NCBI RefSeq assembly: GCF_022654015.1
Contig: NZ_CP073063.1
Coordinates: 1,798,001-1,862,000, forward strand
Length of the DNA stretch: 64,000 bases
DNA from: Brevundimonas diminuta
GTDB lineage: Bacteria; Pseudomonadota; Alphaproteobacteria; Caulobacterales; Caulobacteraceae
Reading direction: 5' to 3'
Positions 33,271-40,031 of the stretch are shown here, one piece after another (within the stretch, counting starts at the first letter, position 1; each line of letters begins with the position of its first letter). A model generated the notes under the pieces. That model was not told the DNA's origin and searched no databases. It saw only the letters and a list, made by a program, of their open reading frames with translations. The translations under genes and the position numbers were made by a program.

Positions 33271-33272
33271 AG

Positions 33273-33605
33273 TCAGTACTCCGCAGCGAGCATGACGGTC
33301 ATGACACGCACGCAACCGGTCTCCTCCGCCGGATCGACAGCGGCGGAGGTCAACGATTGGTCGTAGTAGTCGATCTTCCAGAATAGTCGGTCAGAACCGA
33401 TTGTGATCGCACCGAAGTCGCGCTCACCATACGGGTCACACCCCTCGTTGAACTCGTCGAACCGCCTGATCGCGTCGAGCGCCGTCAGCAGAAACGCTTG
33501 GCCGCGATCAACCACGCCAGGCGTCAGAACGATGCGGCCGCCGATGTGATTGCAACGAAGCTGGTCGTTGAGCGCGCAGATGCGCGCACGTCTGTCGTCA
33601 GACAT
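33273..33605 (-). CDS. DUF3768-family protein
   Basis: A 110-residue protein. 'RARICALNDQLRCNHIGGRIVLTPGVVDRG', 'FDEFNEGCDPYGERDFGAITIGSDRLFWKIDYYDQSL' and 'VRVMTVMLAAEY' are the familiar blocks of DUF3768, a small alphaproteobacterial family common on plasmids and integrative elements. It is soluble and acidic. Function is unknown. It sits between a 67-residue gene and the papain-like gene on the minus strand. Confidence 0.85.
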   Translation of the reverse strand: MSDDRRARICALNDQLRCNHIGGRIVLTPGVVDRGQAFLLTALDAIRRFDEFNEGCDPYGERDFGAITIGSDRLFWKIDYYDQSLTSAAVDPAEETGCVRVMTVMLAAEY

Positions 33606-33641
33606 GTGAATGTACCTAGGTTTAAATGAAGATGTCGCGCG

Positions 33642-33845
33642 TCAGCGCGTGTGGAGCGATAGCTTCAACAGCAAGCCCGATATCGGGTCTCTGGGTTCGG
33701 TGGTGGGCATGAGATACCGAACGGAAATGAGCACCAGCTGACCGCTTTCGAGGTCTACGCCGCGTAGTTTGAGGTCGTCAGATCGTTTGGCGAGCTTGAT
33801 GCTCTGAATCGCGATCACGACGGGCGCGAGTGAAAGATCGGTCAC
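33642..33845 (-). CDS. Small hypothetical protein coupled to recombinase (67 aa)
   Basis: From a GTG at 33845 that overlaps the recombinase stop (GTGA) a 67-residue protein is encoded, beginning MTDLSLAPVVIAIQSIK and ending KLSLHTR. It is beta-rich in style with 'LESGQLVLISVRY'. A longer frame would run antisense-out-of-frame through the recombinase, so the GTG start is preferred. Coupling to the recombinase suggests a real accessory gene, but no family is recognised. Confidence 0.5.
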   Translation of the reverse strand: MTDLSLAPVVIAIQSIKLAKRSDDLKLRGVDLESGQLVLISVRYLMPTTEPRDPISGLLLKLSLHTR

Positions 33846-34426
33846 CGGCCCATCACACCGATCAGGCGACGCTGAGCGTCGCTGTCGCCATCGATGTATC
33901 CCTGCGTCACCTCGATTGATCGGTGCCCTGCAAGCAGTTGAACATCTCGCAAGCTCGCGCCTGTGCGGTGCGCATTGCGGGCCGCCGCAGTAATGAACGT
34001 TCGTCGGCCGCTGTGTGAGGAGCATCCCGTCGCGCCGATTTCTGCATAGAGCGTTGCGAACCAGTTCACGACGCTGTTGGCACGCAGATGCTTGCCGGTT
34101 CTGAGCGACGGCAACAACGGCCCAGAGATGTCTGTGGTGCCCGCATAGGCGCGCAAGGCGCAGAGAAGATCGTCATGCACAGGGATACGTCGGCCGCCGC
34201 CCTTTTTGGCTATTCGGTCGTGGATGTTGAGGACACGACCAACACGACCGTTCGGTTGAAGCACCATCGACCAGTCTAGCCCTGCGATTTCGCATGCTCG
34301 AAGACCGGCGCGGACTGAGAGCAGGAGCATCACGCGGTCACGGTTCGCGGTCTCCCTTCGGCTGAGACGTCTGAGCGCGCGACGCAACATGGTTTCAGAT
34401 ATGAGTTTGGCCTGCCGTCCTGCCAT
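33842..34426 (-). CDS. Tyrosine recombinase, catalytic-domain-only
   Basis: A 194-residue protein. It has Arg in 'RAGLRACEIAGLDW', Lys in 'KKGGGRRIPVH', 'H-S-G-R-R-T' (HxxR), 'LAGHRSIEVTQ' (His) and Tyr in 'GYIDGD'. It lacks the N-terminal SAM-like domain. ATG at 34426 follows GGGAGGT. It lies inside the tRNA-Lys element in addition to the full-length integrase at 35385, so it may act on an internal site (dimer resolution or inversion). It heads a minus-strand operon: recombinase, 67-aa protein, DUF3768, papain-like protein. Confidence 0.85.
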   Translation of the reverse strand: MAGRQAKLISETMLRRALRRLSRRETANRDRVMLLLSVRAGLRACEIAGLDWSMVLQPNGRVGRVLNIHDRIAKKGGGRRIPVHDDLLCALRAYAGTTDISGPLLPSLRTGKHLRANSVVNWFATLYAEIGATGCSSHSGRRTFITAAARNAHRTGASLRDVQLLAGHRSIEVTQGYIDGDSDAQRRLIGVMGR

Positions 34427-34618
34427 GAATGACCTCCCTTCAGGACATGAGTCAGAGCTGCGCGGGCGGTATTGCCCGAACAGTTAGCTCGACAAAGTTT
34501 TCGGAAAATTTGCGCTATGTTTAAGATGATGCGCACTGACACGATGTCACGAAACGGCGCTCATGTCAACCAAAAAATAGCGTCGTTACAATGCTATAGC
34601 GGACATTTGGTCGGATAA

Positions 34619-34657
34619 AAATACGCGACTTGCGAAATAAATCAGCATCGCGTATTT
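34619..34657. promoter_or_regulatory. 10-bp inverted repeat upstream of HTH gene
   Basis: AAATACGCGA (34619-34628) and TCGCGTATTT (34648-34657) are perfect inverted arms 19 bases apart, ending eight bases before the ATG at 34665. The site probably serves as operator for the HTH protein it precedes. Confidence 0.55.
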
Positions 34658-34664
34658 ACCCGTT

Positions 34665-35195
34665 ATGAGTAATCCTGTGATCCGTCGCTCCGAAATGCTC
34701 CGCCTCGTCGGCATCGGCGCGCGCCAGTTCGACGCCATGCTCCACCGCGACCAACTTCCATGGCCGAAGCGCGAGGCCAGCCGAGGCTGGGCGGAGTTCA
34801 GCACTGATGACGCCTTTCGATTGGCGATCACTTGGGCGCTGGTTGGGATGGGGCAGGGCTATGACGATGCAACGAACCTGGTTCGCGTCAACTACGAGCT
34901 CGTGAGCAAACGTCGCGGTAAGGTCGGCGAAGACCTCTTCTTCGGCGTTTTCCTCACCCGCCTCAAATCCGAAGACGAAGCGGTGCGAACCCATCTTGCC
35001 GTCGCCGCGCCCTGGTCTGAATTGCCGAGCGAAATGGCGCGCTTGAGAGATTTGGTTTCAAGCGGCGAGCCAATCATAGCGCACACCTTTGTCAACGCGA
35101 CTGAGACCATGCGCGAACTGCTTGCCAACGCCGATCGTGAAGGCCTCGTCGATCGCTCTCTCAAAACGCTCGCTCGCAAAGTCGGGGCGCTCTGA
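34665..35195 (+). CDS. MerR-like HTH protein preceding the integrase (excision control candidate)
   Basis: A 176-residue protein. The N-terminal ~65 residues 'VIRRSEMLRLVGIGARQFDAMLHRDQLPWPKREASRGWAEFSTDDAFRLAITWAL' resemble a MerR/excisionase-type winged helix. The C-terminal part is helical. The stop overlaps the next ATG (ATG at 35195), and the integrase follows, so the three genes form one unit. A role in controlling excision or the element's promoter is inferred from position. Confidence 0.72.
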   Translation: MSNPVIRRSEMLRLVGIGARQFDAMLHRDQLPWPKREASRGWAEFSTDDAFRLAITWALVGMGQGYDDATNLVRVNYELVSKRRGKVGEDLFFGVFLTRLKSEDEAVRTHLAVAAPWSELPSEMARLRDLVSSGEPIIAHTFVNATETMRELLANADREGLVDRSLKTLARKVGAL

Positions 35196-35395
35196 TGTCG
35201 CGCGCCGCCGCTAAGTTCACGCAAGCAGACGTCAGGCGCGCGCTGAAAGGCGCGCAGGACGCTGGCTTTGACGTTGGCGCGATTGAGATCCGTCCTGATG
35301 GTGTGATGCAGATCATGCGTCAAACTCAACCGTCTGCTTCTACCGTGCCGATCGATCCCTTTGAGGCTTGGAGGGCGAGACGTGATGCGCGTTAA
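35195..35395 (+). CDS. Small protein between HTH gene and integrase (66 aa)
   Basis: A 66-residue protein, 'FTQADVRRALKGAQDAGFDVGAIEIRPDGVMQIM' being its core. Similar tiny proteins commonly precede integrases in alphaproteobacterial elements. It overlaps the integrase start by 11 bp. Possibly a recombination directionality factor; this is by position only. Confidence 0.7.
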   Translation: MSRAAAKFTQADVRRALKGAQDAGFDVGAIEIRPDGVMQIMRQTQPSASTVPIDPFEAWRARRDAR

Positions 35396-36500
35396 GCTGA
35401 AGGGGATCAATCGCGTCACCGCTCGACTCGCTGATGGTCGACAGGTCACCTATTGGTACGCTTGGCGGGGTGGGCCACGTTTGACCGGTAAGCCGGGCGA
35501 TCCAGAGTTCATCAAAAGCTACCACGACGCCATCGCGCAGCAGCGTGAGTCGAAGCGCGCAGTCGATACGCTCACAGGTCTCTTAGATGCCTACGAGGAC
35601 TCCGCTGATTTCAAAAATCTCGCGGACGCAACGAAGCGTGGTTATCGCGCGCACCTGCGAGCAATCGCCGCCGAGTTCGGTGACTTACCGACAGAGCTCT
35701 TGAAGGATCGGCGTACGCGCGGCGAACTTTTGGCCTGGCGCGATCGCATCGCGCTGACGTCGCGACGCAACGCTGACTACCGATTTTCGGTTTTCGCGCG
35801 CGTGCTGTCCTGGGCCGTCAACCGCGGTCTGTCGCCCCTTAATCCGCTTGAACGACCAGGTCGTCTCTATCGCGCGGCGCGCAAGGGGAATGTGTGGACT
35901 GCTGAGGATGAGGCGGCGTTCTTGTCCAAAGCGCCTAAACACATGCATCTCGCGCTGATCTTGGCGCTGTGGACGGGGCAGAGACAAGGCGACCTTCTGC
36001 GACTGACCTGGTCTGCCTACGACGGCGAGAAGATACGCCTCGCTCAAAACAAGACCGGGGCGCGGGTGCTTATTCCTGTCGGCGGCCCGCTCAAAATGAT
36101 GCTTGATGCACAGCGCGCGACATCGACAGCGGTGACCATTCTCACGACGGCCAACGGCATGACTTGGACGTCGGATGGATTTCGAACCTCGTGGGGACGG
36201 GCGTGCGAGAAAGCAGGTATCGTCGATCTGACGTTTCACGATCTGCGGGGAACGGCTGTGACGCGGTTGGCGCTTGCCGGTTGCTCCGTGCCCGAAATCG
36301 CGACCATCACAGGTCACAGCCTGAGGGACGTCGGTGCAATTCTCGATTCAAACTATTTGAATCGCGACTACGGTCTGGCGCTCTCGGCGATCGAAAAGCT
36401 CGAAACGAGAACAAAACTGCAAAATGAGCTGCAAAATACAGACAGTTCTTCACCATCTGTTCCGCTGTCGCCGGAGCGAAAACCTCTGCGATTGCAATGA
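35385..36500 (+). CDS. Tyrosine integrase of the tRNA-Lys element
   Basis: A 371-residue phage-type integrase from ATG 35385 (GGAGGG upstream). It has an N-terminal DNA-arm region ('MRVKLKGINRVTARLADGRQVTYWYAW'), a core-binding domain (~50-165) and a catalytic domain with Arg in 'TGQRQGDLLRLTW', Lys in 'QNKTGARVLIPV', 'F-H-D-L-R-G-T' (HxxR), 'ITGHSLRD' (His) and Tyr in 'SNYLNRDY'. Its 3' end is nine bases from the 3' end of tRNA-Lys, the usual arrangement for an element integrated in a tRNA gene, with the element lying to the left. Confidence 0.92.
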   Translation: MRVKLKGINRVTARLADGRQVTYWYAWRGGPRLTGKPGDPEFIKSYHDAIAQQRESKRAVDTLTGLLDAYEDSADFKNLADATKRGYRAHLRAIAAEFGDLPTELLKDRRTRGELLAWRDRIALTSRRNADYRFSVFARVLSWAVNRGLSPLNPLERPGRLYRAARKGNVWTAEDEAAFLSKAPKHMHLALILALWTGQRQGDLLRLTWSAYDGEKIRLAQNKTGARVLIPVGGPLKMMLDAQRATSTAVTILTTANGMTWTSDGFRTSWGRACEKAGIVDLTFHDLRGTAVTRLALAGCSVPEIATITGHSLRDVGAILDSNYLNRDYGLALSAIEKLETRTKLQNELQNTDSSSPSVPLSPERKPLRLQ

Positions 36501-36508
36501 GAAGACGA

Positions 36509-36584
<76 letters not shown>

Positions 36585-36742
36585 ACACCGATCGTCGTGT
36601 CTTCAGCGGGGCCAACGCCATCGCCGAAGGGCGCTCCTACTACCCAGCGGTTCGGGGGTTGGCAAGCGCTTTCGCAAACTTTCTGCGACGGAGTATGGTC
36701 CGCGTGGAATCAGCCGCGGCAAGCGGCGGGGGAGCGAACAGC

Positions 36743-38155
36743 ATGGCCTTCTGGAACCGGCGTCGATCGATCGACGCGATGATGGCGCCGCACGACGGAC
36801 CGCGGCTGAAGCCGACGTTGAGCTGGCCGCACCTGCTGGCCCTGGGCGTTGGGGCCATCGTCGGCACCGGCATCCTGACGCTGATCGGCGTGGGGGCGGG
36901 CCTGGCGGGCCCGGCCGTGTTGATCAGCTTCGGCCTTGCGGGACTGGTCTGCGCCTGCGCGGCCCTGGCCTATGCCGAGCTGTCGACCATGATGCCGGCG
37001 GCGGGCAGCGCCTACACCTATTCCTATGCCGTGCTGGGCGAGTTGATCGCCTGGATCGTGGGGTGGAGCCTGATCCTGGAATATTCGCTGGTCGTCAGCG
37101 CCGTGGCGGTAGGCTGGTCCGGCTATGCGGTCGGTTTCCTGAGCGGGCTGGGGATCGATCTGCCGACGGCGCTGGTCGCCGGGCCGCATGCCGGGGGGAT
37201 CATCAACCTGCCGGCCGTGGCCATCATCGGGGTGGTCACGGGCCTGCTTCTGCTGGGCACCAAGGAGAGCGCGACGCTGAACGCGGTGCTGGTCCTGATC
37301 AAGATCGCGGCGCTGGTGGTGTTCGTCGCCATCGCCCTGCCGGCGTTCAAGCCCGAGCATTTCACGCCCTTCATGCCCAACGGATTCGGCGCGCCCTTCG
37401 TCCAGACCGGGGTGATGGCGGCGGCGGCGATCATCTTCTTCGCCTTCTACGGGTTCGACGCCATTTCGACGGCGGCGGAGGAGACCAAGAAGCCCGAGCG
37501 TGACCTGGCCATCGGCATCGTCGGGTCCATGTTGGTCTGCACGGCATTGTATCTGGTGGTCGCGGCCGCGGCCATCGGTGCGCGGCCGGTCGCGACCTTC
37601 GCCAGCAGCCCCGAGCCTCTGGCCCTGATTCTGCGTCAGATGGGGCAGGGGACGGCGGCCCAGTGGATCGCCGCTGCGGCGGTGATCGCGCTTCCGACCG
37701 TCCTGCTGGCCTTCCTGTTCGGCCAGAGCCGCATCTTCCTGGGCATGGCGCGCGACGGCCTGTTGCCGCGCCGCCTCGCCAAGGTGTCGAGCCGAGGCGT
37801 GCCGGCGGTGGTGACGGTGTTCACCGCCATCGTCGTGGCGATTCTGGCAGGGCTGTTGCCGCTGGACGAATTGGCGTCGCTGGCCAACGCCGGGACGCTG
37901 GCGGCCTTCTGCTCGGTCGGGGTTTGCCTGATCGTGCTGCGTATCCGCGAGCCGGGTCGCAAGCGGGTGTTCAAGGCGCCGCTGTGGCCGGTGGTCGGAG
38001 CCATCAGCGTGATCGGCTGCCTGGTCTTCTTCTTGAGCCTGAAGCCGGTGACGCAGATCGGCTTCGTGGTCTGGAACGTGGTCGGCGTGGCGATCTATCT
38101 GCTGTGGTCGTCGCGAAACTCGCGCCTGGCCAAGGGCGAGGAGACGGCGGCCTGA
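36743..38155 (+). CDS. Amino-acid permease, APC superfamily (CAT/YfnA-like)
   Basis: A 470-residue protein with about 12 transmembrane helices. 'GVGAIVGTGILTLIGVGAGLAGPAVLISFGLAGLV' (TM1-2, unwound G-x-G motif), 'YAELSTMMPAAGSAYTYSYAVLGELIAWIVGW' and 'FYGFDAISTAAEETKKPERDLAIGI' are signatures of the cationic amino-acid transporter group. It imports amino acids by proton or substrate exchange at the inner membrane. ATG at 36743 follows GGGGGAG. The downstream Hpt gene begins on the last base of its stop codon. Confidence 0.92.
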   Translation: MAFWNRRRSIDAMMAPHDGPRLKPTLSWPHLLALGVGAIVGTGILTLIGVGAGLAGPAVLISFGLAGLVCACAALAYAELSTMMPAAGSAYTYSYAVLGELIAWIVGWSLILEYSLVVSAVAVGWSGYAVGFLSGLGIDLPTALVAGPHAGGIINLPAVAIIGVVTGLLLLGTKESATLNAVLVLIKIAALVVFVAIALPAFKPEHFTPFMPNGFGAPFVQTGVMAAAAIIFFAFYGFDAISTAAEETKKPERDLAIGIVGSMLVCTALYLVVAAAAIGARPVATFASSPEPLALILRQMGQGTAAQWIAAAAVIALPTVLLAFLFGQSRIFLGMARDGLLPRRLAKVSSRGVPAVVTVFTAIVVAILAGLLPLDELASLANAGTLAAFCSVGVCLIVLRIREPGRKRVFKAPLWPVVGAISVIGCLVFFLSLKPVTQIGFVVWNVVGVAIYLLWSSRNSRLAKGEETAA

Positions 38156-38508
38156 TGGCGCTGCGGGATCTGACGGGCGCGGTCGATTTCGCCGTGCTGA
38201 ACGGCATGACGGGCGGGGACGACGCCATCAACGAGGAGGTGTTGGGCCTGTTCGTCAATCAGGCCGGTCTGTGGTCCGTCATGCTGGATCCCAAGGTCGA
38301 GGGCTGGCGCGACGGGGTCCATACGATCCGAGGCGCGGCGGCGGGCGTCGGCGCGCGAGACCTGGCGGCGATTTGCGCCGAGGCGGAAGCGGTGGATCAG
38401 AAACTGGCCGCGCCGGCGGTCGAGCGGGTGCGCGATGCTCTGCAAGCGGCGCTGGCCGATGTCGCGGCCTATCGGTACGAACTGATGCTGCGCGGTCTCA
38501 AGGGCTGA
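38155..38508 (+). CDS. Histidine-phosphotransfer (Hpt) domain protein
   Basis: A 117-residue single Hpt domain. The phospho-acceptor site is 'VHTIRGAAAGVGARDLAAICAEAE' (H57 region), equivalent to the H-x-x-K/R-G-S/A-A of Hpt proteins, in a four-helix bundle. It relays phosphate between hybrid kinases and response regulators. No kinase is nearby. It is translated from a TGATG junction with the permease, so it is co-expressed with it, though a functional link is not obvious. Confidence 0.8.
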   Translation: MALRDLTGAVDFAVLNGMTGGDDAINEEVLGLFVNQAGLWSVMLDPKVEGWRDGVHTIRGAAAGVGARDLAAICAEAEAVDQKLAAPAVERVRDALQAALADVAAYRYELMLRGLKG

Positions 38509-38520
38509 GGCGAAGCGGAT

Positions 38521-38573
38521 GAAATTGCACTGCACTCCGAAAACGCGTGCAAAATACAAGAAAGTGCAATTTC
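38521..38573. promoter_or_regulatory. 10-bp inverted repeat around TTGCAC sites
   Basis: GAAATTGCAC (38521-38530) and GTGCAATTTC (38564-38573) are perfect inverted arms 33 bases apart, with further TGCAC/GTGCA elements between. It lies in the convergent gap between the Hpt gene and chorismate mutase. It could be a regulator-binding site or a remnant; it is not followed by a T-tract. The remainder of the gap to 38722 shows nothing else. Confidence 0.4.
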
Positions 38574-38722
38574 GGCAGGCGAGGCGCGTCGCGATGTCAA
38601 AGACCGGACGCCCATTATACGGCGCCCTGAAAGAGCGGCGGGGTGATTGACGCTGCTGCGACCTAATCGGTTGAAACTAGGCCGAACTTTTTTCGCGGAT
38701 AGGATGGCAGGCGTGCGCCGTC

Positions 38723-39055
38723 CTAGCTGCGAGTCCGGTCGTAGGTGGCGAACTCGTGGGCGATGCAGCGGTCGATAAGCAGGCGCCAGACGGGTTCGGC
38801 GATGTCGGGTGACAGATCGTGGGCTTCGGCCGAGATTAGAACCTTGGCGACCACGTCGTCGATGCGGGCCTGGTCGAAGACGGCGTCGCGGTCGGGCTTG
38901 ATGCGGGCGGCGGCGTCCATGTAGCGCTGGCGCTCGGCCAGCAGGGCGACCAGAGCGCGGTCCAGAGCGTCGACGCCTTGGCGGACCTCGGCCATGGACT
39001 GGCATTCGGACGGATCGACGCGGGGATCGACGGCGACAAGTGCAGGCTTTGACAT
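38723..39055 (-). CDS. Chorismate mutase, AroQ/PchB type
   Basis: A 110-residue all-helical protein. 'MAEVRQGVDALDRALVALLAERQRYMDAAARIKPDRDAVFDQARIDDVVAKV' matches the AroQ fold, with the active-site Arg near the start, Lys in 'RIKPD', and the terminal 'PVWRLLIDRCIAHEFATYD'. The N-terminal 'DPSECQSMAEVRQGVDALD' resembles PchB (isochorismate-pyruvate lyase). It converts chorismate to prephenate for Phe/Tyr. No salicylate or siderophore genes are nearby, so the mutase role is preferred. An in-frame ATG at 38995 is an alternative start. Confidence 0.85.
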   Translation of the reverse strand: MSKPALVAVDPRVDPSECQSMAEVRQGVDALDRALVALLAERQRYMDAAARIKPDRDAVFDQARIDDVVAKVLISAEAHDLSPDIAEPVWRLLIDRCIAHEFATYDRTRS

Positions 39056-39095
39056 GGGCGTGGGGTTAGCGGGTCAGGCCGCCCAAGCCAAGTCG

Positions 39096-39923
39096 TCAGC
39101 CGACGAAGGCCCGCTCCAGCACATAGTCCGCCGGTTCGGCGTTGGAGCCTTCCTTCAGGCCATAGGTCTCCAGCAGTTCGCCGGCTTCCTTGATCATGGC
39201 CATGGAGCCGCACAGCATGGCGCGGTCGCGGGCGGGGTCGAACCCTTCGGGCAGGCCCAAATCGCGGAAGAAGTCGCCGGACTTGATGCGGTCGGTGATG
39301 CGGCCGGGCGTCTCGAAGTCCTCACGGGTGACGGTGGGGTAGTAGGTCAGTTGCGCCTGCGCCTCTTCCCCAATCAGGGGGTCGTCGTGGATCTCGCGGG
39401 TGAAGAAGTCGCGGTAGGCGAGGTCGGCGACGCTGCGGACCGTGTGGATCACATAGACATGGCCGAAGCGGGAATAGGTCTCTGGGTCGCGTGCGACGCT
39501 GAGCCAGGGCGCCAGACCCGTGCCGGTGCCGATCAGGAACAGGCGCTCGCCGCCGGTCAGGGCGTCCAGCACCAGAGTGCCGGTCGGCTTCTTGCCCATC
39601 AGGACGGTGTCGCCGGGCTGTATCTTCTGCAGGCGCGAGGTCAGGGGGCCGTCGGCGACCTTGATCGAGAAGAACTCCAGCTCCTCGGCCCAGCAAGGGC
39701 TGGCGATGGAATAGGCGCGCAGGACAGGCTTTCCCGGTACACCGTCTTTGGCTTCGCCGGGCAGACCGATCATCACGAACTCGCCCGAGCGGAAGCGGAA
39801 GTCATCGGGTCGTTTGACGCCGAAGCTGAACAGGCTGTCGGTCCAGTGGCGCACCCACAGAACCTCCAGCTCGTTAAACGGACTGGTTTTCACGGGGGCG
39901 GGGGAGAGGGCGGCGTCTGTCAT
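39096..39923 (-). CDS. fpr: Ferredoxin-NADP(+) reductase
   Basis: A 275-residue protein. 'RAYSIASP' is the FAD-binding R-x-Y-S motif, 'GKKPTGTLVLD' lies at the FAD fold end, 'LIGTGTGLAPWLSVARD' is the NADP-binding loop, and the C-terminal 'LCGSMAMIKE' plus a final aromatic-poor 'YVLERAFVG' fit the bacterial subclass FPR. It transfers electrons between NADPH and ferredoxin or flavodoxin in the cytoplasm, supporting iron-sulfur and oxidative-stress functions. The gene is divergent from the peptidase at 40032. Confidence 0.93.
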   Translation of the reverse strand: MTDAALSPAPVKTSPFNELEVLWVRHWTDSLFSFGVKRPDDFRFRSGEFVMIGLPGEAKDGVPGKPVLRAYSIASPCWAEELEFFSIKVADGPLTSRLQKIQPGDTVLMGKKPTGTLVLDALTGGERLFLIGTGTGLAPWLSVARDPETYSRFGHVYVIHTVRSVADLAYRDFFTREIHDDPLIGEEAQAQLTYYPTVTREDFETPGRITDRIKSGDFFRDLGLPEGFDPARDRAMLCGSMAMIKEAGELLETYGLKEGSNAEPADYVLERAFVG

Positions 39924-40031
39924 CGTGCGTCTCTCTAATCTGAGAACCCCTCGCAGGGAAGGACAAGCCTTTCAGCCGGCGACGACATTTCCTCGTGACG
40001 GCTTGCAGAAGCACCGCTAGCGTCCCGACCC

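Noticed and set aside
37663..38508. A 281-residue plus-strand frame in another phase of the permease
   Set aside because: The first part is a shadow of the permease. The real product of this frame is only the C-terminal Hpt protein from ATG 38155.
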